From Lutibacter sp. (lineage in GTDB: Bacteria > Bacteroidota > Bacteroidia > Flavobacteriales > Flavobacteriaceae): a DNA stretch of 9,682 nucleotides. Numbering within the stretch: the first letter of the stretch is position 1; each line of letters opens with the position of its first letter. A program made the translations under genes and the position numbers. Below are positions 1-6,686 of this stretch, in pieces. The stretch is from contig SDWL01000129.1 in NCBI GenBank assembly GCA_004195315.1, positions 1 to 9,682 on the forward strand. The letters run 5' to 3'. Under the pieces are notes generated by a model. The model did not search any database. It saw nothing but the letters and a program-made list of their open reading frames with translations, and was not told the DNA's origin.

Positions 1-150
1 ACTATAATCTTGAAACCCAATAATTAAAAATATTAATAGAATTGTAGTTGTAAGATTTTTTTTGTTCGGAAATGTTATATTATTTACCATAATGCTAAAA
101 ATTAAATGTGATAAAATAATTTAAAGATACAAGTTAGTAATTTTTAAACA

Positions 151-184
151 AAAAAGGAATTACATTTCTGTAATTCCTTTTTTG
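151..184 (-). terminator. Intrinsic terminator of dcp
   Basis: A perfect 14-bp inverted repeat (AAAAAGGAATTACA, 151-164, against 169-182) closes a 4-base loop and ends in a T/A run on both strands. It sits about 20 bases beyond the dcp stop codon on the minus strand. It would also work for any plus-strand transcript entering from the left. Nothing coding is visible in 1-150. Confidence 0.9.
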
Positions 185-204
185 TATCACTTTAGAATGT
201 TTAT

Positions 205-2355
205 TTATTTATTAATAGGGAAACCTCTATCACGCATTAGTGCGTCAATTTTAGCATCTCTTCCTCTAAATAATTTATAAGCTTCAGCTGGATCCATTGC
301 GTTTCTAGGCGCAAATAAATATTTCACCATTTTAGCAGACAATTCTTTATCATAAAATCCGTCAGCAGATTCACTAAATGCTTCAGATGCATCAGCTGTA
401 AGAACATCTGCCCACATATATCCATAATAAGCAGTGGCATACCCTTCACCAGAAAAAACATGTCCAAAATGTGGTGTGCGATGACGCATAACTAGTTCTT
501 TAGGCATATTCATTTCAGCTAAAGTTTCTCTTTCAAAAGCATCAACATCTATATTAGTTGGGTCAGCCATGTGAAATTTCATGTCTATAATAGCAGAAGC
601 TAAATATTCAGTAGTTGAAAAACCTTGATTAAAGGTTGAAGCTTTTTTAATTTTATCAATTAGTGCTTTAGGCATTGGTTCACCTGTTTTTTGGTGTACT
701 AAAAATTGATTTATAACTTTATCTGTAGATAACCATCGTTCTAAAACTTGAGATTGGAATTCTGTAAAATCTCTTACACCTCCATTCAAGGTTGGGTATC
801 TTACTTCTGAAGCAAAGAAATGAAGTGCATGACCAAATTCATGTAAAAAAGTTGTTGCATCATCCCAAGAAACTAAAAGAGGCTCTCCTGGTGCTGGCTT
901 CACAAAATTTGAATTATTTGAAGCTAAAACTGTTTTTTTGCCATCAAATGTAGAATGACTTCTATAAGTAGTTGCCCAAGCTCCTGAACGTTTTCCTTTT
1001 CTTGCAAAAGGATCTAAATAAAATAATCCAATGTGTTCACCAGTTGCAATGTCAGTCACTTCCCAAACCTTTACATCTTCATGAAAAACTGAAACAGTAC
1101 CTTCAGGAACTGCAGTAAAGTTGTAGTTGAAAACTTCTTTTGCAACAAAGAATATAGCTTCTGTAAGCTTGTCTAATTGTAAATACTGTTTTACTTCATC
1201 AGAATCTAAGTCGTACTTCTGTTTTCTAACCTTTTCAGCATAATAACTATAATCCCATGGTTCAATAGTAATATTATCTCCATTAGCATTTGCTAAAGCT
1301 TGCATATCTGCAACCTCTTCTTTAACTCTGGCTGTAGAAGCTTCCCAAACTTCATTAAGTAAAATCATTACATTTTCAGGATTTTTTGCCATTCGGTTTT
1401 GCAATCTCCAGTCTGCATAGTTATCATATCCTAGAAGACCAACACGTTCTTTTCTTAGCTTTAAAATTTTAGCTACATTTTCATTATTATCAAACTCATC
1501 AGCATTATCACCTCTAGAATAATAATTTTCCCAAACTTTTTTTCTTAATTCTCTTTCATCAGAATATGTTAAGAATGGAGACATATAAGAACGTGTATTA
1601 GGAATTGCATATTTACCATCTTGCTCTTTTTCTGTAGCAATTTTAGCTATAGATTTAACTAGACCTTTAGATAAACCACTTAGTTGATCTTCTGTTAAGT
1701 ATACGGCATAGTTTTCTTCATCGGCTAAAATGTTATTAGAAAAATTGGTATAAAGTGAAGATAGTTCCTTATTAATAGCAGCATAGCGTACTTTTTTTTC
1801 GTCATCTAGTTCAGCTCCATTCATTGCAAATCCTTCATAAATTAGTTGTACAACTCGTTGTTGATCATCTTCAAGAGGCGTTTTTAAAGAGTTATTGTAA
1901 ACTGTTTTAATACGATTAAATAATGCGGTGTTTTGTGATATTTTTGATCTAAACTCAGACATAACAGGCGCCATTTCACCTTGAATTTTACGAAATTCAG
2001 GAGAAGATAAATTAGCACTCCAAATACCATAATATCTTTGTACTCTATCAAGTGTTTTACCAGCTTTTTCAAGTGCTTCAATAGTGTTTTCAAAAGTTGG
2101 CTCATCAGAATTGGCTGTTATTGCATCAATATCTTCAAGATTTTGTTGCATTCCTACTTCAAGAGCATGTTTAACATCATTGATGTTCATTTTATCAAAT
2201 GCAGGAACACCTCCATAAGGTCCTGTCCATTCTTCTAATAAAACATTTGCATTCATAGCTTCTGCTTTTTCTTCGTTTTGATTACAGCTTGTTAAAATAA
2301 TTAACGAGCAGACAACTAGTGATTTAAACGTAGCTGAGATAAAATATTTCCTCAT
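205..2355 (-). CDS. dcp: Dcp-type peptidyl-dipeptidase, M3A metallopeptidase, lipoprotein
   Basis: This 716-residue protein is a zinc peptidase of the M3A (thimet/Dcp) family, which removes dipeptides from the C-terminus of short peptides. The N-terminus is a lipoprotein signal: basic MRK, a hydrophobic stretch at about 8-22, then the lipobox LTSC with Cys24, so it should be anchored to a membrane outside the cytoplasm. The catalytic HEFGH motif is at 505-509. RDFTE at 528-532 supplies the third zinc ligand, Glu532. The C-terminal substrate-binding signature FGH...GY...YYGY lies at 630-646 and matches the His and Tyr residues of thimet oligopeptidase. Length is a little above cytoplasmic E. 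coli Dcp (about 680) because of the signal and linker. The start is supported by the signal peptide and a TAnnTTTG box about 27 bases upstream. It is monocistronic, with its own terminator. The family assignment is firm; the exact peptide substrates are not known from sequence. Confidence 0.95.
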   Translation of the reverse strand: MRKYFISATFKSLVVCSLIILTSCNQNEEKAEAMNANVLLEEWTGPYGGVPAFDKMNINDVKHALEVGMQQNLEDIDAITANSDEPTFENTIEALEKAGKTLDRVQRYYGIWSANLSSPEFRKIQGEMAPVMSEFRSKISQNTALFNRIKTVYNNSLKTPLEDDQQRVVQLIYEGFAMNGAELDDEKKVRYAAINKELSSLYTNFSNNILADEENYAVYLTEDQLSGLSKGLVKSIAKIATEKEQDGKYAIPNTRSYMSPFLTYSDERELRKKVWENYYSRGDNADEFDNNENVAKILKLRKERVGLLGYDNYADWRLQNRMAKNPENVMILLNEVWEASTARVKEEVADMQALANANGDNITIEPWDYSYYAEKVRKQKYDLDSDEVKQYLQLDKLTEAIFFVAKEVFNYNFTAVPEGTVSVFHEDVKVWEVTDIATGEHIGLFYLDPFARKGKRSGAWATTYRSHSTFDGKKTVLASNNSNFVKPAPGEPLLVSWDDATTFLHEFGHALHFFASEVRYPTLNGGVRDFTEFQSQVLERWLSTDKVINQFLVHQKTGEPMPKALIDKIKKASTFNQGFSTTEYLASAIIDMKFHMADPTNIDVDAFERETLAEMNMPKELVMRHRTPHFGHVFSGEGYATAYYGYMWADVLTADASEAFSESADGFYDKELSAKMVKYLFAPRNAMDPAEAYKLFRGRDAKIDALMRDRGFPINK

Positions 2356-2381
2356 AATTTATTTGAATTTTTAAATTTTAT

Positions 2382-2389
2382 CAAATTTA
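2382..2389 (-). promoter_or_regulatory. Putative dcp promoter, -7 box
   Basis: On the minus strand this reads TAAATTTG, a full match to the Bacteroidota -7 consensus TAnnTTTG. It would start a transcript with a short leader of about 20 bases before the dcp ATG. I see no convincing TTTG -33 box at the expected distance, so the call rests on the -7 box and position. Confidence 0.5.
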
Positions 2390-2437
2390 ACTAATTGAAA
2401 AGAAATAATTTAGTATTTAATAATTTAATTACTGTAT

Positions 2438-2454
2438 TATGTTAGCGTAACATA
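2438..2454. promoter_or_regulatory. Perfect palindrome upstream of dcp, possible operator
   Basis: TATGTTA-GCG-TAACATA is a perfect 7-3-7 inverted repeat about 50 bases upstream of the dcp -7 box. It has no T-run and the wrong position for a terminator. Its size and symmetry fit a dimeric transcription-factor site, but nothing in the window says which regulator would bind it. It could also be chance in such AT-rich DNA. Confidence 0.35.
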
Positions 2455-2465
2455 TCTTATTTAAG

Positions 2466-2496
2466 AAAAAAGGAACTATAATTAAGAAGTTTTTTT
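2466..2496 (-). terminator. Decayed copy of the lysS terminator
   Basis: The left arm and loop (AAAAAGGAACTATAATTAAG) match the lysS terminator at 6613-6644 almost base for base, but the right arm reads AGTTTTTTTT instead of AGTTCCTTTTT. In a plus-strand RNA the stem can still form through G-U pairs. In a minus-strand RNA, the direction of the lysS fragment beside it, two A-C mismatches break it. It therefore looks like a relic terminator that moved with the lysS 3' end. Confidence 0.55.
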
Positions 2497-2498
2497 CT

Positions 2499-2543
2499 AA
2501 TTAGATAAGATACTGAATCAAGTTCAGCATGACTTATCTAATT
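2499..2543. repeat. Imperfect palindromic intergenic repeat (hairpin)
   Basis: An outer 11-bp perfect stem (AATTAGATAAG, 2499-2509, with 2533-2543) encloses an inner stem TACTGAA/TTCAGCA (2511-2517 with 2523-2529, one mismatch) around the loop TCAAG. The core GAT-CTGAA-CAAGTTCAG-ATGAC resembles a short hairpin that I recall as scattered between genes in many Bacteroidota genomes. It lies between the relic terminator and the lysS fragment, the same place that the related element at 6655-6675 holds beside intact lysS. Confidence 0.6.
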
Positions 2544-2546
2544 TGT

Positions 2547-2777
2547 TTATAGCGAAACAAACAAACCGTAATTAGTATTGTTAACTTTTGCTAAATTATT
2601 TTTAGTTAAGTACTTTAAGGTTTTATTCCATTTTTTATTACTTAAATAGCTTTGTGTTTTTAATTCTTTTAATAGGATTGGATAGCTACTTTTTAAATGT
2701 TGATAATTGTTTTTTTCTAATTTTATTTGTGGAAAGAATATCTTGAAAATTATGAAACTATTATAAGCACTATTCAT
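2547..2777 (-). pseudogene. Displaced, decayed 3' fragment of lysS
   Basis: The 76-residue reading frame is a partial copy of the C-terminus of the LysS encoded at 6687-8387. Its first Met aligns with LysS Met478. IFFPQIKLEK matches LFFPQMKQEK of LysS, a 13-residue in-frame gap follows, and the last 52 residues align without gaps with about 31 identities, including LSNKKW, LAKVNNT/IAKVNNT and GLFV. The similarity continues past the stop codon into the terminator. The start codon, upstream catalytic domain and promoter are absent, so I read it as a relic and not a gene. It lacks any aminoacylation motif. A short expressed protein carrying only the LysS extension domain cannot be excluded, but no promoter supports that. 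Confidence 0.8.
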
Positions 2778-2830
2778 AATAAGTGTTTAGATTAGATCTC
2801 TGATTATTTCATGACCTAAACGATGATGGT

Positions 2831-2846
2831 ATCTGCTAATATCTGC
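2831..2846. repeat. ATCTGC direct repeat, first copy
   Basis: Two ATCTGC hexamers, ten bases apart (start to start), lie within TATCTGCTAATATCTGCGAA. Nearly the same arrangement recurs at 6592-6607 after the broken pepF. It looks like a short dispersed intergenic element; its function is unknown. Confidence 0.4.
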
Positions 2847-3046
2847 GAATTTACTTTTAGTTCTCTTCTACTAATTGAAATTTTATTGAAGCCATTTTAA
2901 ATTTATAAATAAATAATCCCTCTTGTATAGAGCAAATGTTTCAGTTGTTTTTCATTTATACAAATGTTTTTCACTTTCTCCAGTTACATACTTTATGAAA
3001 TATGAATGTTTCTTGGAATGTACGTGTAAATGTAGTAACTCCTTTT

Positions 3047-3078
3047 TTTGTTAAGGTAAACCTTTCTTGATATATTGA
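3047..3078 (+). promoter_or_regulatory. Candidate promoter of the symporter gene
   Basis: TTTG at 3047-3050 is followed after 20 bases by TATATTGA at 3071-3078, an imperfect version of TAnnTTTG. Transcription would begin near 3084, leaving a leader of about 95 bases. The -7 box deviates at its 3' end, so this is tentative. Confidence 0.3.
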
Positions 3079-3178
3079 AAGAAACGATAAGTAGTTGATA
3101 TGGGGTAGGTTGAAAAGTTGTTGTAATTCTAAAGTCAAAATAAAATATGTAACTTTAATTTACTTAAAAAATAATATT

Positions 3179-4396
3179 ATGGCTAAAATTCAACTTCATT
3201 GGCAAATTGCAATAGCACTTGTCTTAGGAATAGTAATGGGATTGTGGTTACCTCAATATGTAAAATATATTAGTTGGATGGGCGATTTGTTTATGAGAGC
3301 TTTAAAAATGGTAATTGTACCATTAATTCTAACATCTATTATTTCTGGTATTGTGAATATTGGAAGTTTAAAAAAATTAGGTAACATAGGTTTAAAAACT
3401 ATTTCCTATTATATTTCAACAAGTTTTTTTGCAATTGTTACTGGTTTAATGATGGTAAATTTAATAAAACCAGGTATTGGCGCCGATTTGGGATTTGTGG
3501 AAGAAGTTGAAGGATTATCGTTGGCCTCTGAATCTTTTGGGCAAACTCTAATTCAAATTATTCCAACTAATGTGTTTAAAGCCATGGTTGAAAACCAAAT
3601 GCTTTCTGTGATATTTTTTGCAATTTTAGTTGGTTTATTTATTAATAATATTTCAAAAAAGAATAGGAAATTTTATATTAGGTTATCTAATGGAGGTTTT
3701 GAATTAATGATGAAGATAACGGAATTTGTTATAAAATTCACGCCGTATGGTGTATTTGGAATTGTTGCCCTTCAAATAATGAAGCAAAGCGATATTTTGG
3801 AAGTTGCAGGAAAACTTGGCCTTTATATGATATGTGTTGTTGGCGCTTTGATGATACATAGTTTTATTACCCTTCCATTAATTTTAAATTTTATAGGGAA
3901 AATAAATCCAGTTACACATGTTAAAGCAATGTTAGTTCCTTTATTAACGGCTTTTTCAACTTCATCATCTTCAGCTACATTGCCATTAACAATGGAAGCT
4001 GTTGAAAACAAAGCAGGTGCTTCAAATAAAATTACGAGTTTTGTGCTACCACTTGGAGCTACTATAAATATGGATGGAACGGCATTGTATGAATGTGTAG
4101 CAGCTATTTTTATTGCTCAGGCTTATGGTATCGATTTAGGAATTGGAGAGCAAATTATAATTGTAATAACAGCTCTTCTTGCTTCAATTGGAGCAGCAGG
4201 AATTCCTATGGCTGGTTTAGTAATGATTACGGTGGTATTATCTGCTGTTAATTTACCTTTAGAGGGTGTTGGTTTAATTTTGGCAGTTGATAGAATATTA
4301 GATATGTTTCGTACTTCAGTGAATGTTTGGAGTGATAGTTGTGGAGCTGTTGTAATTGCAAAATCGGAAGGGGAGCAGCTGGATTATAATTATTAA
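3179..4396 (+). CDS. Na+-dependent dicarboxylate/acidic amino acid symporter (DAACS/EAAT family)
   Basis: This 405-residue inner-membrane protein belongs to the DAACS (SLC1/GltP) family, which couples sodium or proton entry to uptake of glutamate, aspartate or C4-dicarboxylates. The family signatures are all present: the serine-rich hairpin STSSSSATLPLT at 260-271, NMDGT at 297-301, the second hairpin SIGAAGIPMAG at 336-346, and a final helix with Asp371, Asp375, Arg378, Thr379, Asn382 and Asp386. By alignment these equal Asp390, Asp394, Arg397, Thr398, Asn401 and Asp405 of GltPh. The retained arginine and the NMDGT motif favour an acidic amino acid carried with Na+; dicarboxylates remain possible. 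I start at the ATG at 3179 (MAKIQLHWQ), where family similarity begins. An in-frame ATG at 3095 would add 28 polar residues untypical of the family. A terminator follows about 80 bases downstream, so the gene is probably transcribed alone. Confidence 0.93.
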   Translation: MAKIQLHWQIAIALVLGIVMGLWLPQYVKYISWMGDLFMRALKMVIVPLILTSIISGIVNIGSLKKLGNIGLKTISYYISTSFFAIVTGLMMVNLIKPGIGADLGFVEEVEGLSLASESFGQTLIQIIPTNVFKAMVENQMLSVIFFAILVGLFINNISKKNRKFYIRLSNGGFELMMKITEFVIKFTPYGVFGIVALQIMKQSDILEVAGKLGLYMICVVGALMIHSFITLPLILNFIGKINPVTHVKAMLVPLLTAFSTSSSSATLPLTMEAVENKAGASNKITSFVLPLGATINMDGTALYECVAAIFIAQAYGIDLGIGEQIIIVITALLASIGAAGIPMAGLVMITVVLSAVNLPLEGVGLILAVDRILDMFRTSVNVWSDSCGAVVIAKSEGEQLDYNY

Positions 4397-4769
4397 TTTT
4401 TTTAAAATATATCTCCAAGATTAAGTTTAAAATGAAATCTTTTAACGGTTTTTAATTTAAAATTATTTACCTAAAAAAGTAGCTACACTTAAATAGTTAC
4501 TTTTTAAATTGTATTGAAATTAAATAATTGGAGATGTTTGCTAATTTAATTTCAAAGCCTGCCTTAATACGAGAATCCACAATTGAATTCATGTTTAACA
4601 AAAAAAGAATCTTTGGCTTTACATTCACTATAATATTTCGAGGCTCTATTATATAGAATTAATATAAACTAAACCGAGCATTTAAATATTGGTAATATTA
4701 TATTAATTTTAACGCACTCAATTAAAAGTCATTTTGAGTAATGATTATAAATAATTAAGATAAAATTTT
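4397..4769. other. Non-coding spacer between symporter and pepF
   Basis: This 373-base, very AT-rich stretch contains the symporter terminator at 4473-4505. Beyond that I see no ORF with coding character, no RNA gene and no convincing TAnnTTTG box for pepF. The missing promoter fits pepF being a decaying gene, but Bacteroidota promoters are weakly conserved and it may simply be unrecognised. Confidence 0.6.
4473..4505 (+). terminator. Intrinsic terminator after the symporter
   Basis: AAAAAGTAGCTA (4474-4485) pairs with TAGTTACTTTTT (4494-4505) to give a 12-bp stem around an 8-base loop. The single irregular pair is G-U in the plus-strand RNA and A-C in the minus-strand RNA, so the hairpin is tuned for plus-strand transcripts. 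The T-run is part of the stem. Confidence 0.75.
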
Positions 4770-6526
4770 ATGAGAACAAATAATATGATGTTCGTGCTAT
4801 CGTTTTTGTTAGTACTGACTTTTAATCTAGAAATTGTAGGACAAACAGATCGAACTGAAATTGATGAAAAATATAAGTGGAATCTAACTGATGTCTATAA
4901 AACCGAGGATGCTTGGATGGAGGCAAAAGAGAAGGTAATTAAGCAGTTACCTGAAATGGAAAAGTTCAAAGGACAACTCACACAATCGGCTAGTAGTTTA
5001 TTAGACTGTTTTGAGTTATCTACTAAAATAAATCGAGAAGCAAGCAAACTTTTTCTCTATGCCAATATGCCTTCTGATATTGACACAAGAAATATGAAGT
5101 ATTCCGGGATGAAGAAAGAATTGCAACAACTTTTTACAGACTATTCTTCAAAAGTTGCTTTTATTAGCCCTGAAATTCTAAGTACTGACTGGTCGGTAAT
5201 CGAAGGGTTTATTAAAGAAGAACCCAAACTCAAAATTTATGAAAAAGGCTTAAAAGATTTATTCCGTCAGGAAAAACACACTTTAAGCGAGCCTGAAGAA
5301 CGAATTTTAGCACTTTCTAATATGGCTACAGGTACAGCTTCATCTGTTTATAGCACTTTTCAAAACGCAGAAATGCCAAATCCAGAAGTTACTTTAAGTA
5401 CAGGTGAAAAAGTGGTTTTATCTTCTGCGGGCTATAGTAAACACAGGGCGACTTCTAATAGAGAAGACCGTGAGCTTGTATTTAAAGAATTCTGGACCAA
5501 CTACAAAAAATTTCAAGCCACTTTTGGTGAAACGCTCTCAGGACAAGTTAAAGCTGGGCTTTATAAAGCAACAGCAAGGAATTACAAATCATCTTTGGAG
5601 GCTGCTCTCGCCCCTAAAAACATCCCTACCGAGGTGTACCATTCTTTAGTTAAAAATGTAAATAAAAATTTACCTGCTTTTCATAGATACCTGTCTATAA
5701 AAAAACGTATGATGGGATTGGACACCTTAAAATATTTAGATATCTATGCACCAAGTGTAAAAGGAGTTGAACTTAAATATAATTATGAAGAGGGACAAAA
5801 AATAATTCTAGAAGCCTTTAAACCTCTTGGCAAATCCTATACATCAATTGTTGAAAAGGCATTTAATGAAAGATGGATTGATGTTTATCCTACTAAAGGA
5901 AAAAGATCAGGAGCTTATTCTGGAGGTAATTATGATACAGCCCCTTACATTCTTCTAAATTATAATGGCTTATATGAAGATGTTAGTACAACGGCACATG
6001 AGTTGGGACACTCAATGCATAGCTATTTATCTAACAAAAACCAACCTTATCCAACTGCGAATTACACCATTTTTGTAGCTGAAGTGGCTGCTACCTTTAA
6101 TGAGGTTTTGTTATTTGATTATATGATGAAAACCATAACAGATGACAGCGTAAAATTATCCCTATTAATGGAAAGGCTCGATGGGTTTAAAGGCACATTG
6201 TTTCGTCAAACACAATTTGCCGAATTCGAATTAAAAATGCACGAAGCTGCTATATACCTCATTTTTATTATAATTTTTATGTGTATCAATACAGCACATC
6301 GTTTACAGCTTCTAATTCTCTTGCAGAAAAGGTGTTGAATAAAGAAGAGGGAGCACTTGAAAATTATTTAGCATTTTTAGGTTCTGGAGGTTCAGATTAC
6401 CCAATTGAATTATTAAAAAAGGCAGGGATAGATATGAAAGGTTCTGAAGCTTTTGATAAAACAATTGATTCCATGATACGTGTAATGGATGAAATTGAAA
6501 AAATTCTTGATAAAAAAGGAATGTAA
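4770..6526 (+). pseudogene. pepF: Oligoendopeptidase F (M3B), secreted, broken by internal deletion and frameshift
   Basis: The gene encoded a zinc oligopeptidase of the PepF/M3B family that cuts short peptides. A Sec-type signal lies at residues 1-25 (hydrophobic MMFVLSFLLVLTF, probable cleavage near IVGQ), so the ancestor was exported. The PepF N-terminal and M3 domains follow, with HELGH at 410-414 and the third zinc ligand Glu438 in AEVAATFNE. The frame is family-like up to KMHEA (residue 493, about 6248). From 6251 similarity resumes in another frame as YIPHFYYNFYVYQYSTSF and runs to the stop at 6526 (GGSDYPIELLKKAG). The roughly 40 residues that PepF proteins normally have between these points are missing, and the net loss is 1 modulo 3. 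The first frame ends at 6338 after 28 unrelated residues, giving 522 residues without the His/Tyr substrate-binding segment. An inactive truncated product is likely. An assembly error at the junction is the main alternative. Confidence 0.85.
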
Positions 6527-6591
6527 AATTCCCCTCTGAATTTTCCTTTATAAAATGTATGCGACCAAATCGTGACCAAGAATAAGTATCT

Positions 6592-6607
6592 ATCTGCTAC
6601 AATCTGC
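6592..6607. repeat. ATCTGC direct repeat, second copy
   Basis: TATCTGCTACAATCTGCAAA resembles the element at 2831-2846: again two ATCTGC hexamers start ten bases apart. Here it sits between the pepF stop and the shared terminator. Relative to the lysS 3' end it lies on the other side than the first copy, so it is not simply part of that duplication. Confidence 0.4.
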
Positions 6608-6612
6608 AAACA

Positions 6613-6644
6613 AAAAAGGAACTACAATTAAGTAGTTCCTTTTT
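6613..6644 (-). terminator. Terminator of lysS, bidirectional
   Basis: AAAAAGGAACTAC (6613-6625) pairs perfectly with 6632-6644 over 13 bp, with the loop AATTAA and an A/T run on each side. It lies between the convergent lysS and pepF genes and should stop both transcripts. Its stem closely resembles the dcp terminator at 151-184. Confidence 0.9.
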
Positions 6645-6654
6645 AATATGCGAG

Positions 6655-6675
6655 ATCCTTCGACAAGCTAAGGAT
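6655..6675. repeat. Short palindromic intergenic repeat near the lysS stop
   Basis: ATCCTT (6655-6660) pairs with AAGGAT (6670-6675) around CGACAAGCT, within the context GAGATCCTTCGACAAG and GGATGAC. This is the pattern of a dispersed Bacteroidota intergenic hairpin. It shares the GAT-CT-CAAG-AG-ATGAC skeleton with the element at 2499-2543 and holds the same position between terminator and lysS 3' end. Confidence 0.5.
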
Positions 6676-6686
6676 GACAATTTATT

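Larger units (their letters stand above)
2778..3178. other. Non-coding spacer upstream of the transporter
   Basis: About 400 bases without a supportable gene. It holds the ATCTGC direct repeat at 2831-2846 and a possible transporter promoter at 3047-3078. A weak long-range stem (AGTTAC at 2982-2987 with GTAACT at 3035-3040, followed by CCTTTTTTT) may be a worn terminator. No tRNA, riboswitch or small ORF with coding character was recognised. Confidence 0.6.

Noticed and set aside
1..150. Partial gene at the left edge
   Set aside because: No open frame with coding character and no promoter of TAnnTTTG type on either strand.
2038..2238. Plus-strand ORF inside dcp, and similar ORFs at 1884-2105 (-), 3823-4011 (-), 5404-5649 (+), 6397-6609 (-) and 7252-7452 (+)
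   Set aside because: They lie in other frames of well-supported genes, or of the pepF 3' end, and show no domain or promoter.
3095..3178. Upstream ATG extending the symporter by 28 residues
   Set aside because: The added residues (polar, Cys- and Lys-rich) do not fit the family; similarity starts at the ATG at 3179.
2601..3178. CRISPR array, IS element or tRNA in the larger spacers
   Set aside because: No regularly spaced repeats, transposase remnants, terminal inverted repeats or cloverleaf with TTCRA motif were found.
6240..6340. Programmed frameshift in pepF
   Set aside because: A frameshift alone would keep all residues, but about 40 family residues are missing at the junction and no slippery heptamer is seen there.
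6281..6526. Independent small gene downstream of pepF
   Set aside because: It is the out-of-frame C-terminal part of PepF; similarity begins before its ATG, at 6251.
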